A stretch of 64,000 nucleotides of DNA, from NCBI GenBank assembly GCA_934646815.1, contig CAKUEW010000001.1, forward strand, positions 248,001-312,000. The letters are read 5' to 3'. Of this stretch, positions 54,989 through 63,722 are shown piece after piece. Position numbers and translations under genes: made by a program. The notes under the pieces were generated by a model. That model had not been told where the DNA came from. It made no database searches and worked only from the letters and a program-made list of their open reading frames with translations. Each line of letters opens with the position of its first letter. The first letter of the stretch is position 1. This stretch comes from an uncultured Collinsella sp. Its GTDB lineage: Bacteria > Actinomycetota > Coriobacteriia > Coriobacteriales > Coriobacteriaceae.

Positions 54989-56752
54989 ATGAAGGCACTC
55001 TACAATGACGGTTCGGTGGCCGAGCTCCCGCAAGACGAGGTCACGCACGTCATCCGCCACTCCGCTGCGCACATCATGGCACAGGCCATCAAGCGCCTGT
55101 ACCCCCAGGCCGACTTTGCCTACGGCCCCGCGACCGACAACGGCTTCTACTACGATGTCGACCTGCCCGAGGGCGTCAAGATCAGCGAGGACGACTTCCC
55201 CGCGATCGAGGCCGAGATGAAAAAGATCGTCAAGGAGAACCTCAAGTTCACCGTCTACGAGAAGCCCCGCGCCGAGGCCATCGCCCTTATGGAGGAGCGC
55301 GGCGAGAAGTACAAGGTCGAGCACATCGGCGACCTGGACGACGACGCCCGCATCACCTTCTACCAGCAGGGCGACTACATCGACATGTGCGTCGGCCCCC
55401 ACATCTGCTACACCAAGGCCCTCAAGGCCTTTAAGCTCACCGGTGTCTCGGGCGCCTACTGGAAGGGCGACAAGGACAACAAGATGCTCACCCGCATCAA
55501 CGGCGTCGCCTTTGCCACCAAGGAAGAGCTCGACGAGCACATGCACATGCTGGAAGAGGCCAAGAAGCGCGACCACCGCAAGATCGGCCGCGAGATGGAC
55601 CTCTTTATGATGCGCGACGAGGCCCCCGGCTTCCCGTTCTTCCTGCCCAACGGCATGATCCTTAAGAACACGCTGCTGGACTACTGGCGCGAGATCCACC
55701 ACAAGGCCGGCTACGTGGAGATCTCCACGCCACTCATCATGAACAAGCAGCTGTGGAAGACCTCTGGCCACTGGGACCACTACAAGGACAACATGTACTC
55801 CACCGTCATCGACGACGAAGAGTACTGCATTAAGCCCATGAACTGCCCGGGTGGCGTGCTGGTGTACGCCTCTAAGCCGCACTCCTACCGCGAGCTGCCC
55901 ATCCGCGCCGGCGAGATTGGCCTGGTGCACCGCCACGAGCTGCGTGGCGCCCTGCACGGCCTGTTCCGCGTGCGTTGCTTTAACCAGGACGACGCCCACC
56001 TGTTTGTGCGTCCCGACCAGCTGACCGACGAGATCGTGGGCGTGGTCAACCTCATCGACTCCGTGTACCAAAAGTTTGGCTTTAAGTACCACGTTGAACT
56101 TTCCACCCGCCCCGAGGACTCCATGGGTTCCGACGAGGACTGGGCGCGCGCCGAGGAGGGCCTCAAGACCGCCCTGGACCAGCTGCACATGGATTACGAG
56201 GTCAACGAGGGCGACGGTGCCTTCTACGGCCCCAAGATCGACTTCCACCTGGAGGACTCGCTCGGTCGTACCTGGCAGTGCGGCACCGTGCAGCTGGACT
56301 TCCAGATGCCCATCAACTTTGACCTGGAGTACGTGGACGCCGACGGCTCCAAGAAGCGCCCCATCATGCTGCATCGCGTGTGCTTTGGCTCCATCGAGCG
56401 CTTCATTGGTATTCTGATTGAGCACTTTGCGGGCAAGTTCCCCACCTGGCTGGCTCCCGTGCAGGTCAAGGCGCTTCCCGTCTCCGAGAAGAGCCGCGAT
56501 TACGCCCACGAGGTGTGCGCCAAGCTGGAGGAGGCCGGCATTCGCGTGGTCTGCGACGACCGCGACGAAAAGATCGGCTACAAGATCCGCGAAGCCCGCA
56601 GCATCGACCGCGTGCCCTACATGCTCATCCTGGGCGAGAAGGAGGTCGAGGCCGGCAACATCTCCGTCCGCGATCGCTCCAACGAGACCGTTCCCATGAG
56701 CGTTGACGAGTTTGTTGCCAAGGTGCTCGAGGAGATCAAGACTCGCGCCTAG
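54989..56752 (+). CDS. thrS: Threonyl-tRNA synthetase, short form lacking the TGS domain
   Basis: 587 residues. Editing domain with HSAAHIMAQA near 25-34 and CVGPHICYTK, class II catalytic core (motif 2 near RHELRGALHGLFRVRCFNQDD shown in part: HELRGALHGL), anticodon-binding domain at the end (QVKALPVSEKSRDYA). E. coli ThrS has 642 residues; the difference is the N-terminal TGS domain, for which no upstream in-frame candidate exists. Start at ATG 54989 after GAGAGGAG. Two strong terminators follow. Confidence 0.94.
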   Translation: MKALYNDGSVAELPQDEVTHVIRHSAAHIMAQAIKRLYPQADFAYGPATDNGFYYDVDLPEGVKISEDDFPAIEAEMKKIVKENLKFTVYEKPRAEAIALMEERGEKYKVEHIGDLDDDARITFYQQGDYIDMCVGPHICYTKALKAFKLTGVSGAYWKGDKDNKMLTRINGVAFATKEELDEHMHMLEEAKKRDHRKIGREMDLFMMRDEAPGFPFFLPNGMILKNTLLDYWREIHHKAGYVEISTPLIMNKQLWKTSGHWDHYKDNMYSTVIDDEEYCIKPMNCPGGVLVYASKPHSYRELPIRAGEIGLVHRHELRGALHGLFRVRCFNQDDAHLFVRPDQLTDEIVGVVNLIDSVYQKFGFKYHVELSTRPEDSMGSDEDWARAEEGLKTALDQLHMDYEVNEGDGAFYGPKIDFHLEDSLGRTWQCGTVQLDFQMPINFDLEYVDADGSKKRPIMLHRVCFGSIERFIGILIEHFAGKFPTWLAPVQVKALPVSEKSRDYAHEVCAKLEEAGIRVVCDDRDEKIGYKIREARSIDRVPYMLILGEKEVEAGNISVRDRSNETVPMSVDEFVAKVLEEIKTRA

Positions 56753-56774
56753 CACAAACAACACAAGAATTAAC

Positions 56775-56810
56775 AAAGGCGATCGTCCTTTTGGGCGGTC
56801 GCCTTTTTTG
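56775..56810 (+). terminator. First terminator of thrS
   Basis: AAAGGCGA and CGTCC pair with GGGCG and TCGCCTTT, then TTTTG. Confidence 0.9.
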
Positions 56811-56823
56811 TTGTCTAAAGAAG

Positions 56824-56853
56824 AAAAGCCGCTGGTTAAAGCGGCTTTTTTGT
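56824..56853 (+). terminator. Second terminator of thrS
   Basis: AAAAGCCGCT pairs with AGCGGCTTTT, then TT; it starts 14 bases after the first. Confidence 0.88.
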
Positions 56854-56857
56854 TGTG

Positions 56858-56991
56858 CAAAAAGGTACAGGTTTTTGTAGAGGCGTATGGAGATGCACCC
56901 ATTCGCGACGCATTTTGTGCAATCTGGGAAAACGCGAGCAGTTTGCTCGTATAATGAGCAACGTCGAAAGATACAAAAACCTGTACTTTTG
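56858..56991. repeat. Long inverted repeat in the leader of the NusG paralogue
   Basis: CAAAAAGGTACAGGTTTTTG (56858-56877) and its inverted partner ending at 56991 differ by one inserted base. Between them is a hairpin CGAGCA/TGCTCG, and a TATAAT at 56950-56955. It may hold the promoter and leader of the polysaccharide operon. The 56753-57076 gap has no gene. Confidence 0.65.
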
Positions 56992-57076
56992 CGACTGCGC
57001 CTAGCTGCGAGCGAGAAGCCTGTTCTTAACGCCCCTGCATCCGCGTGTGTCGCGGAGCTGGAAAAGGGGGCGAGAG

Positions 57077-57667
57077 ATGGAACAGACAATGCGGCGCCAA
57101 GAGCAGCTGCCTGGTGCCTTTAGCGGCACCGCAACCAAAGGCCAGCACGGCCGCGTCCGCTGGTATCTGGTCCACACCCCCAACGGTAAAGAGCGCGAGA
57201 CCTGCGAAAAGGTCCGTCGCATTATCCCGCACGAGCTGATGCAGGACGCTTTTGTGATGCAAAAGGAGTTCTGGTTTAAGCGGGACGGTGCGTGGTCGCT
57301 CCAAACCAAACCCATGTACAAGGAATACTTCTTCGTCGCCACGCGCGATGCCGCCCTGCTCGACAAGGCTTTGGCCCAGTTGAGCTTTGGCTGTCGCATC
57401 GCCGGCAGTAGGGAGCGGGCGTATATGCCCATGCCGGACGATGCGCAGGACTGGTACCGCAGCGTGCTGGACGACGACGGCGTGGTGCGCAACAGCGTCG
57501 CCCGCATCGAAGGCGGCGTGTTGCACATAGAGCAGGGCCCACTGGTGGGGCAAGAGGCTCGGGTGCACAAGATCGACCGTCATAAACGCTGGTGCCTGGT
57601 GGACGTGGGCGAAGGCGACTCCGCATTTAGGGAGCTGCTTCCGCTTGACGTGCCCAGCAAAACGTAA
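57077..57667 (+). CDS. Specialised NusG paralogue (LoaP/RfaH/UpxY-like antiterminator)
   Basis: 196 residues. An NGN domain (RWYLVHTPNGKERETCEKV, about 24-120) and a C-terminal KOW motif (IEQGPLVGQEARVHKIDR, about 150-180). It is too divergent for housekeeping NusG and stands first in a polysaccharide operon, the usual place for antiterminators that keep RNA polymerase going through long surface-carbohydrate clusters. Start at ATG 57077 with AAGGGGGCGAG upstream. Confidence 0.85.
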   Translation: MEQTMRRQEQLPGAFSGTATKGQHGRVRWYLVHTPNGKERETCEKVRRIIPHELMQDAFVMQKEFWFKRDGAWSLQTKPMYKEYFFVATRDAALLDKALAQLSFGCRIAGSRERAYMPMPDDAQDWYRSVLDDDGVVRNSVARIEGGVLHIEQGPLVGQEARVHKIDRHKRWCLVDVGEGDSAFRELLPLDVPSKT

Positions 57668-57743
57668 GGGGACGTTGCACCGGCAATTCATTCGCATTTT
57701 GAATTCATCGATTGGGGGATCCCTGGGGAACGGGGACGTAAGT

Positions 57744-58550
57744 TTGATTTTGGCTGCTAAAGAAGTAACAGAGAGTAATGCGCCCGTGGGTGCGACGCTC
57801 ATTGCTCAGGCTATGGACCGGCGCGAGGGCGCGGCGGGTTCTGGGGCCGGCGCTGCGGCAAGCACGAGTGCGGTGAGCCTCCCGGGCTCGCGCGAGTTCG
57901 TCGCAGAGTCCCGTGCGCTCGACACGCGCTCTTTCGGGTACCGCTTCGTGAAACGCGCCTTCGACATCGCCTTCAGCGCGTGCGTCTGTGCCGTGGGACT
58001 CATCCCTGGCGTGGTGCTCTGCGCGTTCATCGCGGTCGACACCAAGGGCGCTCCCATCTATGCTCACGAGCGTGCGGGGCGCTTCGGCCGTCCCATCCAC
58101 GTGCTCAAGTTCCGCTCCATGGTCGCCGACGCCAATGACGTGGAGAAGTACCTTAGCCCCGAGCAGATCAAGGAGTGGCACCGCGAGCGCAAGGTCACCA
58201 ATGACCCGCGCATCACCAAGCTGGGCCGCGTCCTGCGCAAGACCTCCCTCGACGAGATACCTCAGTTTATCAACGTGCTCGCAGGACAGCTCTCCGTTAT
58301 TGGCCCTCGCGCCATCACCTACGAGGAACTCGGGAACTTCACGCACGAGCAGCAGGTGCAGGTGCTTGCCGTCCCCCAGGGTATCACCGGCGCCTGGCAG
58401 TCGGGCCCTCGCAACCTCGCGACTTTCGAGAACGGCCTGCGCCAGGAGTTTGAGCTCGCCTACGCGCGCGGCGCGAACCTCAAAGGCGACTTGCGGGTCT
58501 TCTTCAAGACCTTCTCGGTGATGTTCGGCAAGAAGAAGACGGGGAGGTAG
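57744..58550 (+). CDS. Polyprenyl-phosphate sugar-1-phosphate transferase (priming glycosyltransferase)
   Basis: About 268 residues. One membrane-embedded helix (about 85-110) and the bacterial sugar transferase core: KRAFDIAFS, VLKFRSMVADA, LRKTSLDEIPQFINVL, and GPRAITYEELG. Transfers the first sugar phosphate to undecaprenyl phosphate at the inner membrane face, starting repeat-unit assembly. It lacks the large N-terminal membrane domain of WbaP/CpsE. Start uncertain: TTG 57744 with GGGGACG upstream is used here; upstream starts reach to 57645. Confidence 0.87.
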   Translation: MILAAKEVTESNAPVGATLIAQAMDRREGAAGSGAGAAASTSAVSLPGSREFVAESRALDTRSFGYRFVKRAFDIAFSACVCAVGLIPGVVLCAFIAVDTKGAPIYAHERAGRFGRPIHVLKFRSMVADANDVEKYLSPEQIKEWHRERKVTNDPRITKLGRVLRKTSLDEIPQFINVLAGQLSVIGPRAITYEELGNFTHEQQVQVLAVPQGITGAWQSGPRNLATFENGLRQEFELAYARGANLKGDLRVFFKTFSVMFGKKKTGR

Positions 58551-58553
58551 CGC

Positions 58554-59474
58554 ATGAGTGCTGACAAGCCCCTCGTCTCTATCGTGGTGCCGACCTACAA
58601 GCGCGCTGACAGGATCCGCGTGGCTCTGGACTCGATTGCCGCGCAGGATTACGGCGCGGAGAACATCGAACTGATCGTAGTGAGCGACAACCGGCCGGAG
58701 TGGCCGGAAAGCGCCGAGACTGACGCGGCAGTCGCCCCCTATGCCGCGAGTCTGCCGCACTTCAGACTGCTGCACACCGCCGGCCAGACCGGTGGCGGGG
58801 CGGCGCGCAATTACGCCTGTCGCCAGGCGGCGGGCGAGTACCTCGCGTTCCTCGACGACGATGACGAGTTCCTGCCCGACAAGGTGTCCACTCAGGTCGC
58901 CTTCATGCAGGAAAACTCCCTCGACATGAGCTGGCAGGATGTCTCGTGGTATGACGAGCGTGGTCGGCTCGTGGAGCACCGCAGGCTCGACCACTGCGAG
59001 GAATTCTCCACCGAGGGCCTGCTACGCGCGCACCTCCTAACGCCGATAAGCCCAACGGCCATCTATATGCTCAGACGCGACCTGTTCGACCGCACTGAGG
59101 GTTTCGGCGAGGTGGCGACTGGCCAAGACTGGTGGCTGATGCTGCGCTGCATAGAGGCTGGTGCCCGCATGGGTTACATGCCTGAGGTGCATGTGAGGCA
59201 GTATCAGCATTCCGGGGAGCGCCTCTCGCTGGGTCAGAACAAGATCGACGGCGAGGTGGCCCGCCACGAGAAGGTGCGCGAGTACTACCCGCGCCTCTCG
59301 AAGCGCGACATCCGCTACATCGAGTTCCGCCACAACGCTGCGCTCGCGTTCGCGTGCAAGCGCAGCGGGCGCATGGCGGACGCCGCCAAGTATGCATTGA
59401 AGACCATAGCCGCCTCGCCCGCGGACTGCGTGCGCAAGGGGCTCGACTACTTTGGGAAGGGAAAAAGGGCGTGA
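58554..59474 (+). CDS. Glycosyltransferase family 2
   Basis: 306 residues, GT-A fold. SIVVPTYKRADRIRVALDS at the start, GGGAARNYACRQA, and FLDDDDEFLPDK with the metal-binding DxD. Adds a sugar from a nucleotide donor to the lipid-linked repeat unit. The stop overlaps the next start (GTGA), so translation is coupled. Confidence 0.9.
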   Translation: MSADKPLVSIVVPTYKRADRIRVALDSIAAQDYGAENIELIVVSDNRPEWPESAETDAAVAPYAASLPHFRLLHTAGQTGGGAARNYACRQAAGEYLAFLDDDDEFLPDKVSTQVAFMQENSLDMSWQDVSWYDERGRLVEHRRLDHCEEFSTEGLLRAHLLTPISPTAIYMLRRDLFDRTEGFGEVATGQDWWLMLRCIEAGARMGYMPEVHVRQYQHSGERLSLGQNKIDGEVARHEKVREYYPRLSKRDIRYIEFRHNAALAFACKRSGRMADAAKYALKTIAASPADCVRKGLDYFGKGKRA

Positions 59475-60370
59475 GTTCAGCAGGTATTTTGAGAGTCGCT
59501 TATCGTGCAGGTCTTAACGCGATGAGTTCCGTATTCGGTGCTAAGCATGCGAAAGTCTTTGATGCACGAGTTCGATTTGGACGCAAACTCGACCTCAATG
59601 AACCGTCAACCCTCGCCGACAAAATATGTTGGCTTGAGTTCAACGAATACGCAATGAGTCCTCTCGTGGCCCGCTGCACGAGTAAGGCCGAGGTGCGCGG
59701 GTACCTGAATGATAAGGGCCTGGGCGAGTACCTAGTGCCGCTGTGTTGCGATCCCTGGCTTGTGTCTGGTGATGTGGACATTGAGGTGCTGCCGGATGCC
59801 TTTGTCATGAAGGCGGCGCAAGGGTGCGGGATGAACCGCATCGTGACGGATAAGTCCTTGGAGGACAAGGCGAAGCTCGAGTCTCTTGCACTTCGCTGGC
59901 TCGAGGAGGACTACGCCCGCGCTTGCATAGAGCCACATTACTTGAACGTACGGCATGCTGTCGTCTGCGAGGAGCTCCTGGCCGCGCCCGAGGAGATTGT
60001 GGACTACAAGGTTCATTGCATGAACGGCAAGGCGCGACTCGTCCAGACGTGCAGCGATCGCGCGAGCGATCTGGCCGAGTCTCTTTACGACATGGACTGG
60101 AATCCAGTCGAAGGCCTTAAGGGCATTCGCGCCCAGCCTGTGGGAAGACCGGTACGACTTGGCCTCATGCGGGAACTCGCCGAGTTCGTCGCCGCTGACT
60201 TCTCATATGTGAGGGTCGACTTCTACGAGGTGGGAGGTCGCGTCTACTTCGGCGAGTTGACCTTCACCCCTGCAACGGGTGTTCTGCCCCACTTCTCTGA
60301 CGATCTGGTGGAGAGACTGGGAGGCATGCTTCGCATCCCGACCGACGACCGCAAGGAGGCCATTGAATAG
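59471..60370 (+). CDS. TupA-like ATP-grasp protein
   Basis: 299 residues. The start KLDLNEPSTLADKICWLEF and DAFVMKAAQGCGMNRIV resemble TupA-like ATP-grasp enzymes, which occur in capsule and teichuronopeptide clusters and likely join an amino acid or carboxylate to a sugar. GELTFTPATGVLPHF near the end supplies the metal-binding part. Start at GTG 59471, overlapping the previous stop. Confidence 0.83.
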   Translation: MSSAGILRVAYRAGLNAMSSVFGAKHAKVFDARVRFGRKLDLNEPSTLADKICWLEFNEYAMSPLVARCTSKAEVRGYLNDKGLGEYLVPLCCDPWLVSGDVDIEVLPDAFVMKAAQGCGMNRIVTDKSLEDKAKLESLALRWLEEDYARACIEPHYLNVRHAVVCEELLAAPEEIVDYKVHCMNGKARLVQTCSDRASDLAESLYDMDWNPVEGLKGIRAQPVGRPVRLGLMRELAEFVAADFSYVRVDFYEVGGRVYFGELTFTPATGVLPHFSDDLVERLGGMLRIPTDDRKEAIE

Positions 60371-61450
60371 ATGGGTGACACCCCTAGAAAGATAGGTCTC
60401 ATCGGCCGTGTGGACCCCGAGGGCACGATGTTCGACGGCCAGACAGTGAAGACGCGCACCGTGTGGCGCATGCTTCGCGAGCGCTATGGTGCCGAGAATG
60501 TCGTCACGGTTGAGACCCTCGGCTACAAACGTGAGCCGCTGCGCGTGTGGCGCGAGTGGAGGCGCTGCGTCGCAGAGTGCGACGACATCGTGGTGTCCCT
60601 CTCGCACAACGGGCGCAGGCTTTTCTTCCCGTTGCTCAAACGGGAGGCCGAGCGTCACGGCAAGCGCGTGTACCACGACCTCATCGGCGGATGGCTCGTG
60701 CGCGACTGCGGCCGTGAGCCCAAGCTGCCGGCTCTGCTCAGCTCCTTCGAGGTCAACTGGGTTGAGTCGGCCGACCTCGTGGAGGGGCTCAAGAAATTTG
60801 GCGTGGAGAACGTGGAGTTCCTGCCGAACTTTAAGCAGATCGAACCTCTGGCCCCGGAAGAGCTGGAACAGCCCTCGGCCGCTCCACGCCGCCTCTGCAC
60901 CTTCAGCCGCGTGATGGAGGAGAAGGGCATTCTGGATGCAATCGCTGCCGTGGCGAGGCTCAACGCCGAGGACGGCGCGGGGTCGTGGGAGCTCGACATA
61001 TACGGGCCTGTGGATGACGGCTTCCAGAGGTCCCTGGACGAGGCCCTTACGGCGGAGCCCGCCGCGCGGTACTGCGGCAGCGTTTCCCCTGAGGAGAGCG
61101 TCGGAGCCGTGAGGCCCTACTGGGCGCTTCTGTTCCCGACCAAATGGAAACCGGAGGGCTTTCCCGGCACCGTTATCGATGCACTCGCCGCTGGCGTGCC
61201 CGTCGTGGCGTCGAGGTGGCGCTACTACGGCGAGATGCTTGCTGATGGCGAGACCGGCGCGAGCTGCGAGTTCGGCGGCGGAGCGGATGAGCTTGTGGGT
61301 GCCATCCGCGAACTCGAGGTACTTGAAGCGGAGGGGCGCATGATGCACGTGAAGCGCTGCTGCCTGGAGAGGGCCAAGTCATATTCGGCCGATGAACTCT
61401 TCGGGCGGATGTGCGAGAGGATAGAGTCTAACTGGAGTGATCGCGCGTGA
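60371..61450 (+). CDS. Glycosyltransferase, GT4-type
   Basis: 359 residues, GT-B fold. FSRVMEEKGILDAIAAVARL, then PTKWKPEGFPGTVIDALAAGVPVVASR is the donor-site EX7E region. No obvious membrane segment. Starts directly after the ATP-grasp stop. Confidence 0.88.
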   Translation: MGDTPRKIGLIGRVDPEGTMFDGQTVKTRTVWRMLRERYGAENVVTVETLGYKREPLRVWREWRRCVAECDDIVVSLSHNGRRLFFPLLKREAERHGKRVYHDLIGGWLVRDCGREPKLPALLSSFEVNWVESADLVEGLKKFGVENVEFLPNFKQIEPLAPEELEQPSAAPRRLCTFSRVMEEKGILDAIAAVARLNAEDGAGSWELDIYGPVDDGFQRSLDEALTAEPAARYCGSVSPEESVGAVRPYWALLFPTKWKPEGFPGTVIDALAAGVPVVASRWRYYGEMLADGETGASCEFGGGADELVGAIRELEVLEAEGRMMHVKRCCLERAKSYSADELFGRMCERIESNWSDRA

Positions 61451-62607
61451 CTGTGCTTATCCATTTCCCAATAGATCGAGTGGCGCCTACGGGTGGACCC
61501 GCGGGATACCTATGCAACCTGAAGCGGGGACTGGAAGAGGTCGGGGCCACCTCCTTCGAGTTTCTTCCGCACGCTGGGGAGCAGATTGAGAAGAACGCCT
61601 TCCTGCGCAAGGCCGTCCCGAACCGGCTGAAGGAGCTTCGACGCTTACACAACTTGTTGGCGTTGCCCTCGAAGAATCTCCCCGCGCCTGTGGATTATTC
61701 CCGTTACGAGGCAATCCACTTTCACTCGACGGAGGACTTGTATATACATCGCGGCGCACTTGAATCGTATGACGGAAAGGTCGTTCTTACCTCGCACTCG
61801 CCCTGTGCATACCATAAGGAGCTTATCTCGAGACTGAACCCGGCCGACGCCGAGAGGCACGCCGACGAGCTCGAGGAACTTTCCGTCATCGATGACTACG
61901 CCTTCAGGAATGCAAATGTGGTCATGTTTCCATGCGCTGAGGCGGAAGAGCCCTACTTCCACACCTGGCCTGGGTACGCTGCAGCGCGGGACGAGTCGAA
62001 GATGCGCTACCTGCCTACGGGAATCGCGCCTTGTACGGCCAAAGCCGGGCGCTCGGAGGTTCGTGCGCACTACGGCATCCCCGAGGAAGCGTTCCTCATG
62101 TGCTACGTGGGCCGTCACAACCAAATCAAGGGCTATGACTCGCTCGTTGAGATGGCCCTGCCGATGCTCGCCGACCGCGATGTCTGGATGCTCGTCGCGG
62201 GTAAGGAGGGCCCGCTTTTCGCGCCAAGGCACGAGCACTGGGTGGAGGCAGGCTGGACGGATGACCCGCACTCGCTGATTGCCGCGTCGGATGTCTTCGT
62301 ACTTCCGAACAAGGAGACATACTTCGACCTGGTTTTGCTCGAGGTGCTTTCGCTTGGCACTCCGGTAGTTGCGACCAGGACCGGCGGTAACAGGTACTTC
62401 GAACGCCTCGGCTCAAGCGGGATCTTCCTTTTTGAGGACGTGGCAGGTTTCAGCAATCATGTCTTTGAGGTTCGGCAGGCGGGTAGCGAGGGCCGGGATT
62501 GCATGAGAGCCGCAAACAGGTCCCTTTTCAAAGAGCGATTCACATGCAGAGAGTTCGCCCGTAACTACGCTTTGGTCTTCGATATGATTACGGGAGGCGG
62601 TGTTTGA
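61447..62607 (+). CDS. Glycosyltransferase, GT4-type
   Basis: 386 residues, GT-B fold. FPIDRVAPTGGPAGYLCNLKR near the start, CYVGRHNQIKGYDSLVEMA in the linker, and LPNKETYFDLVLLEVLSLGTPVVATRTGG as donor site (motif glutamates E and E in TYFDLVLLEVL). Starts at GTG 61447, overlapping the previous TGA. Confidence 0.88.
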   Translation: MTVLIHFPIDRVAPTGGPAGYLCNLKRGLEEVGATSFEFLPHAGEQIEKNAFLRKAVPNRLKELRRLHNLLALPSKNLPAPVDYSRYEAIHFHSTEDLYIHRGALESYDGKVVLTSHSPCAYHKELISRLNPADAERHADELEELSVIDDYAFRNANVVMFPCAEAEEPYFHTWPGYAAARDESKMRYLPTGIAPCTAKAGRSEVRAHYGIPEEAFLMCYVGRHNQIKGYDSLVEMALPMLADRDVWMLVAGKEGPLFAPRHEHWVEAGWTDDPHSLIAASDVFVLPNKETYFDLVLLEVLSLGTPVVATRTGGNRYFERLGSSGIFLFEDVAGFSNHVFEVRQAGSEGRDCMRAANRSLFKERFTCREFARNYALVFDMITGGGV

Positions 62608-63703
62608 GTTGAGCATGGCACAGACCATAGCGTTCTACCTCCTCGTTTTCGCGGGCGCGCTTCTTCTCACCCGGCGCTCTGAAACTACTGGCAGGCCATT
62701 TGGCCTCATCCTTGCGACTGCGTTGCTCGTCCTGGTCTCAGGATTCCGCGCTCACAGCGTAGGCGTGGACACCGGCTTTTATAAGATCGGCACCGACTAC
62801 TTCTTTCAAAACGGCGAGGTCTATTGGCGCTACAGCTTTGCGTACGGTTACGGCGTATTCACTAGCGCTATTCTGCACGTGTGCAACGACTACACCGTTC
62901 TGCTTTTCGTTCAGGCTATCATTACCCACGGGTTGATAGCAGCCCGTTTCTGGGACTTTAGGCATGGCGCATCGCTTACTTTCATGATGCTCGGCTACCT
63001 TTGCACTGCCTACCTATTGACCCTCTGCATCATCTGTCAGTTCGTTGCCGTGGCAATCGTCTTTTATTGCTCGCGTTTCTTAGACAAAGGCCACCCGTTG
63101 CTGTACCTGCTTGGAGTAGCGATTGCCGCTCAACTTCATCTATCCGCGCTCATCTCCATCGTTGCCGTTGTCCCCTTCCTCGTTAAATTCAGGGGAATTA
63201 GCGCTCGGAGGGGGCTTCTCCAGGTTCTCGGGTGTGCTGCCCTGGCATTAGGCTTCGTGTTTGCGTGGAACCAGCTTACTGGCAGCTACTCAAATTACAA
63301 CACGAGCACCAAGGCCTCGTCAGTGGGTCTCATGGTATTCATCCAGACACTCGTTCTGGTCGGCTCCTTGCTCCTCGTCGGATATTTCAAGACGATGACG
63401 GATCATTATGGCGATATTCGCGCACGGCTTAATGAATTTGCGCCGCATTCATTATTCCAGTATGTGTGCTCGCTTGGCCTGTCATCAGCATCCTACGTTA
63501 TCGGTAATGCAGGCCGTATCTCCTACTACTTCATGCTCTTCGGCCCCGTTGTATTCGGGGCTATCGCTAAAGAGGCCAGGACTAATAGGCCTGCGTTCAT
63601 CTGTAGCTTCCTTTTGGCCGTCTGGCTCGTCGCGTATCTTGTGTACGCCTTTTTCATGCACGACGCCCTCGGCATCCTCGCATATTCATTCGTCTGGGAC
63701 TAG
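62600..63703 (+). CDS. EpsG-family O-antigen/exopolysaccharide polymerase (Wzy-like)
   Basis: 367 residues, ten or eleven membrane segments. SGFRAHSVGVDTGFYK near residue 48 is the EpsG signature (RxxxVGxDTxxY). Polymerises lipid-linked repeat units at the outer membrane face side. Start is uncertain (GTG 62600 overlaps the previous gene; ATG 62615 also possible). T-ending codons are more frequent than in the preceding genes. Confidence 0.85.
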   Translation: MFELSMAQTIAFYLLVFAGALLLTRRSETTGRPFGLILATALLVLVSGFRAHSVGVDTGFYKIGTDYFFQNGEVYWRYSFAYGYGVFTSAILHVCNDYTVLLFVQAIITHGLIAARFWDFRHGASLTFMMLGYLCTAYLLTLCIICQFVAVAIVFYCSRFLDKGHPLLYLLGVAIAAQLHLSALISIVAVVPFLVKFRGISARRGLLQVLGCAALALGFVFAWNQLTGSYSNYNTSTKASSVGLMVFIQTLVLVGSLLLVGYFKTMTDHYGDIRARLNEFAPHSLFQYVCSLGLSSASYVIGNAGRISYYFMLFGPVVFGAIAKEARTNRPAFICSFLLAVWLVAYLVYAFFMHDALGILAYSFVWD

Positions 63704-63722
63704 TTTTTATGTTAGGAGCTTT

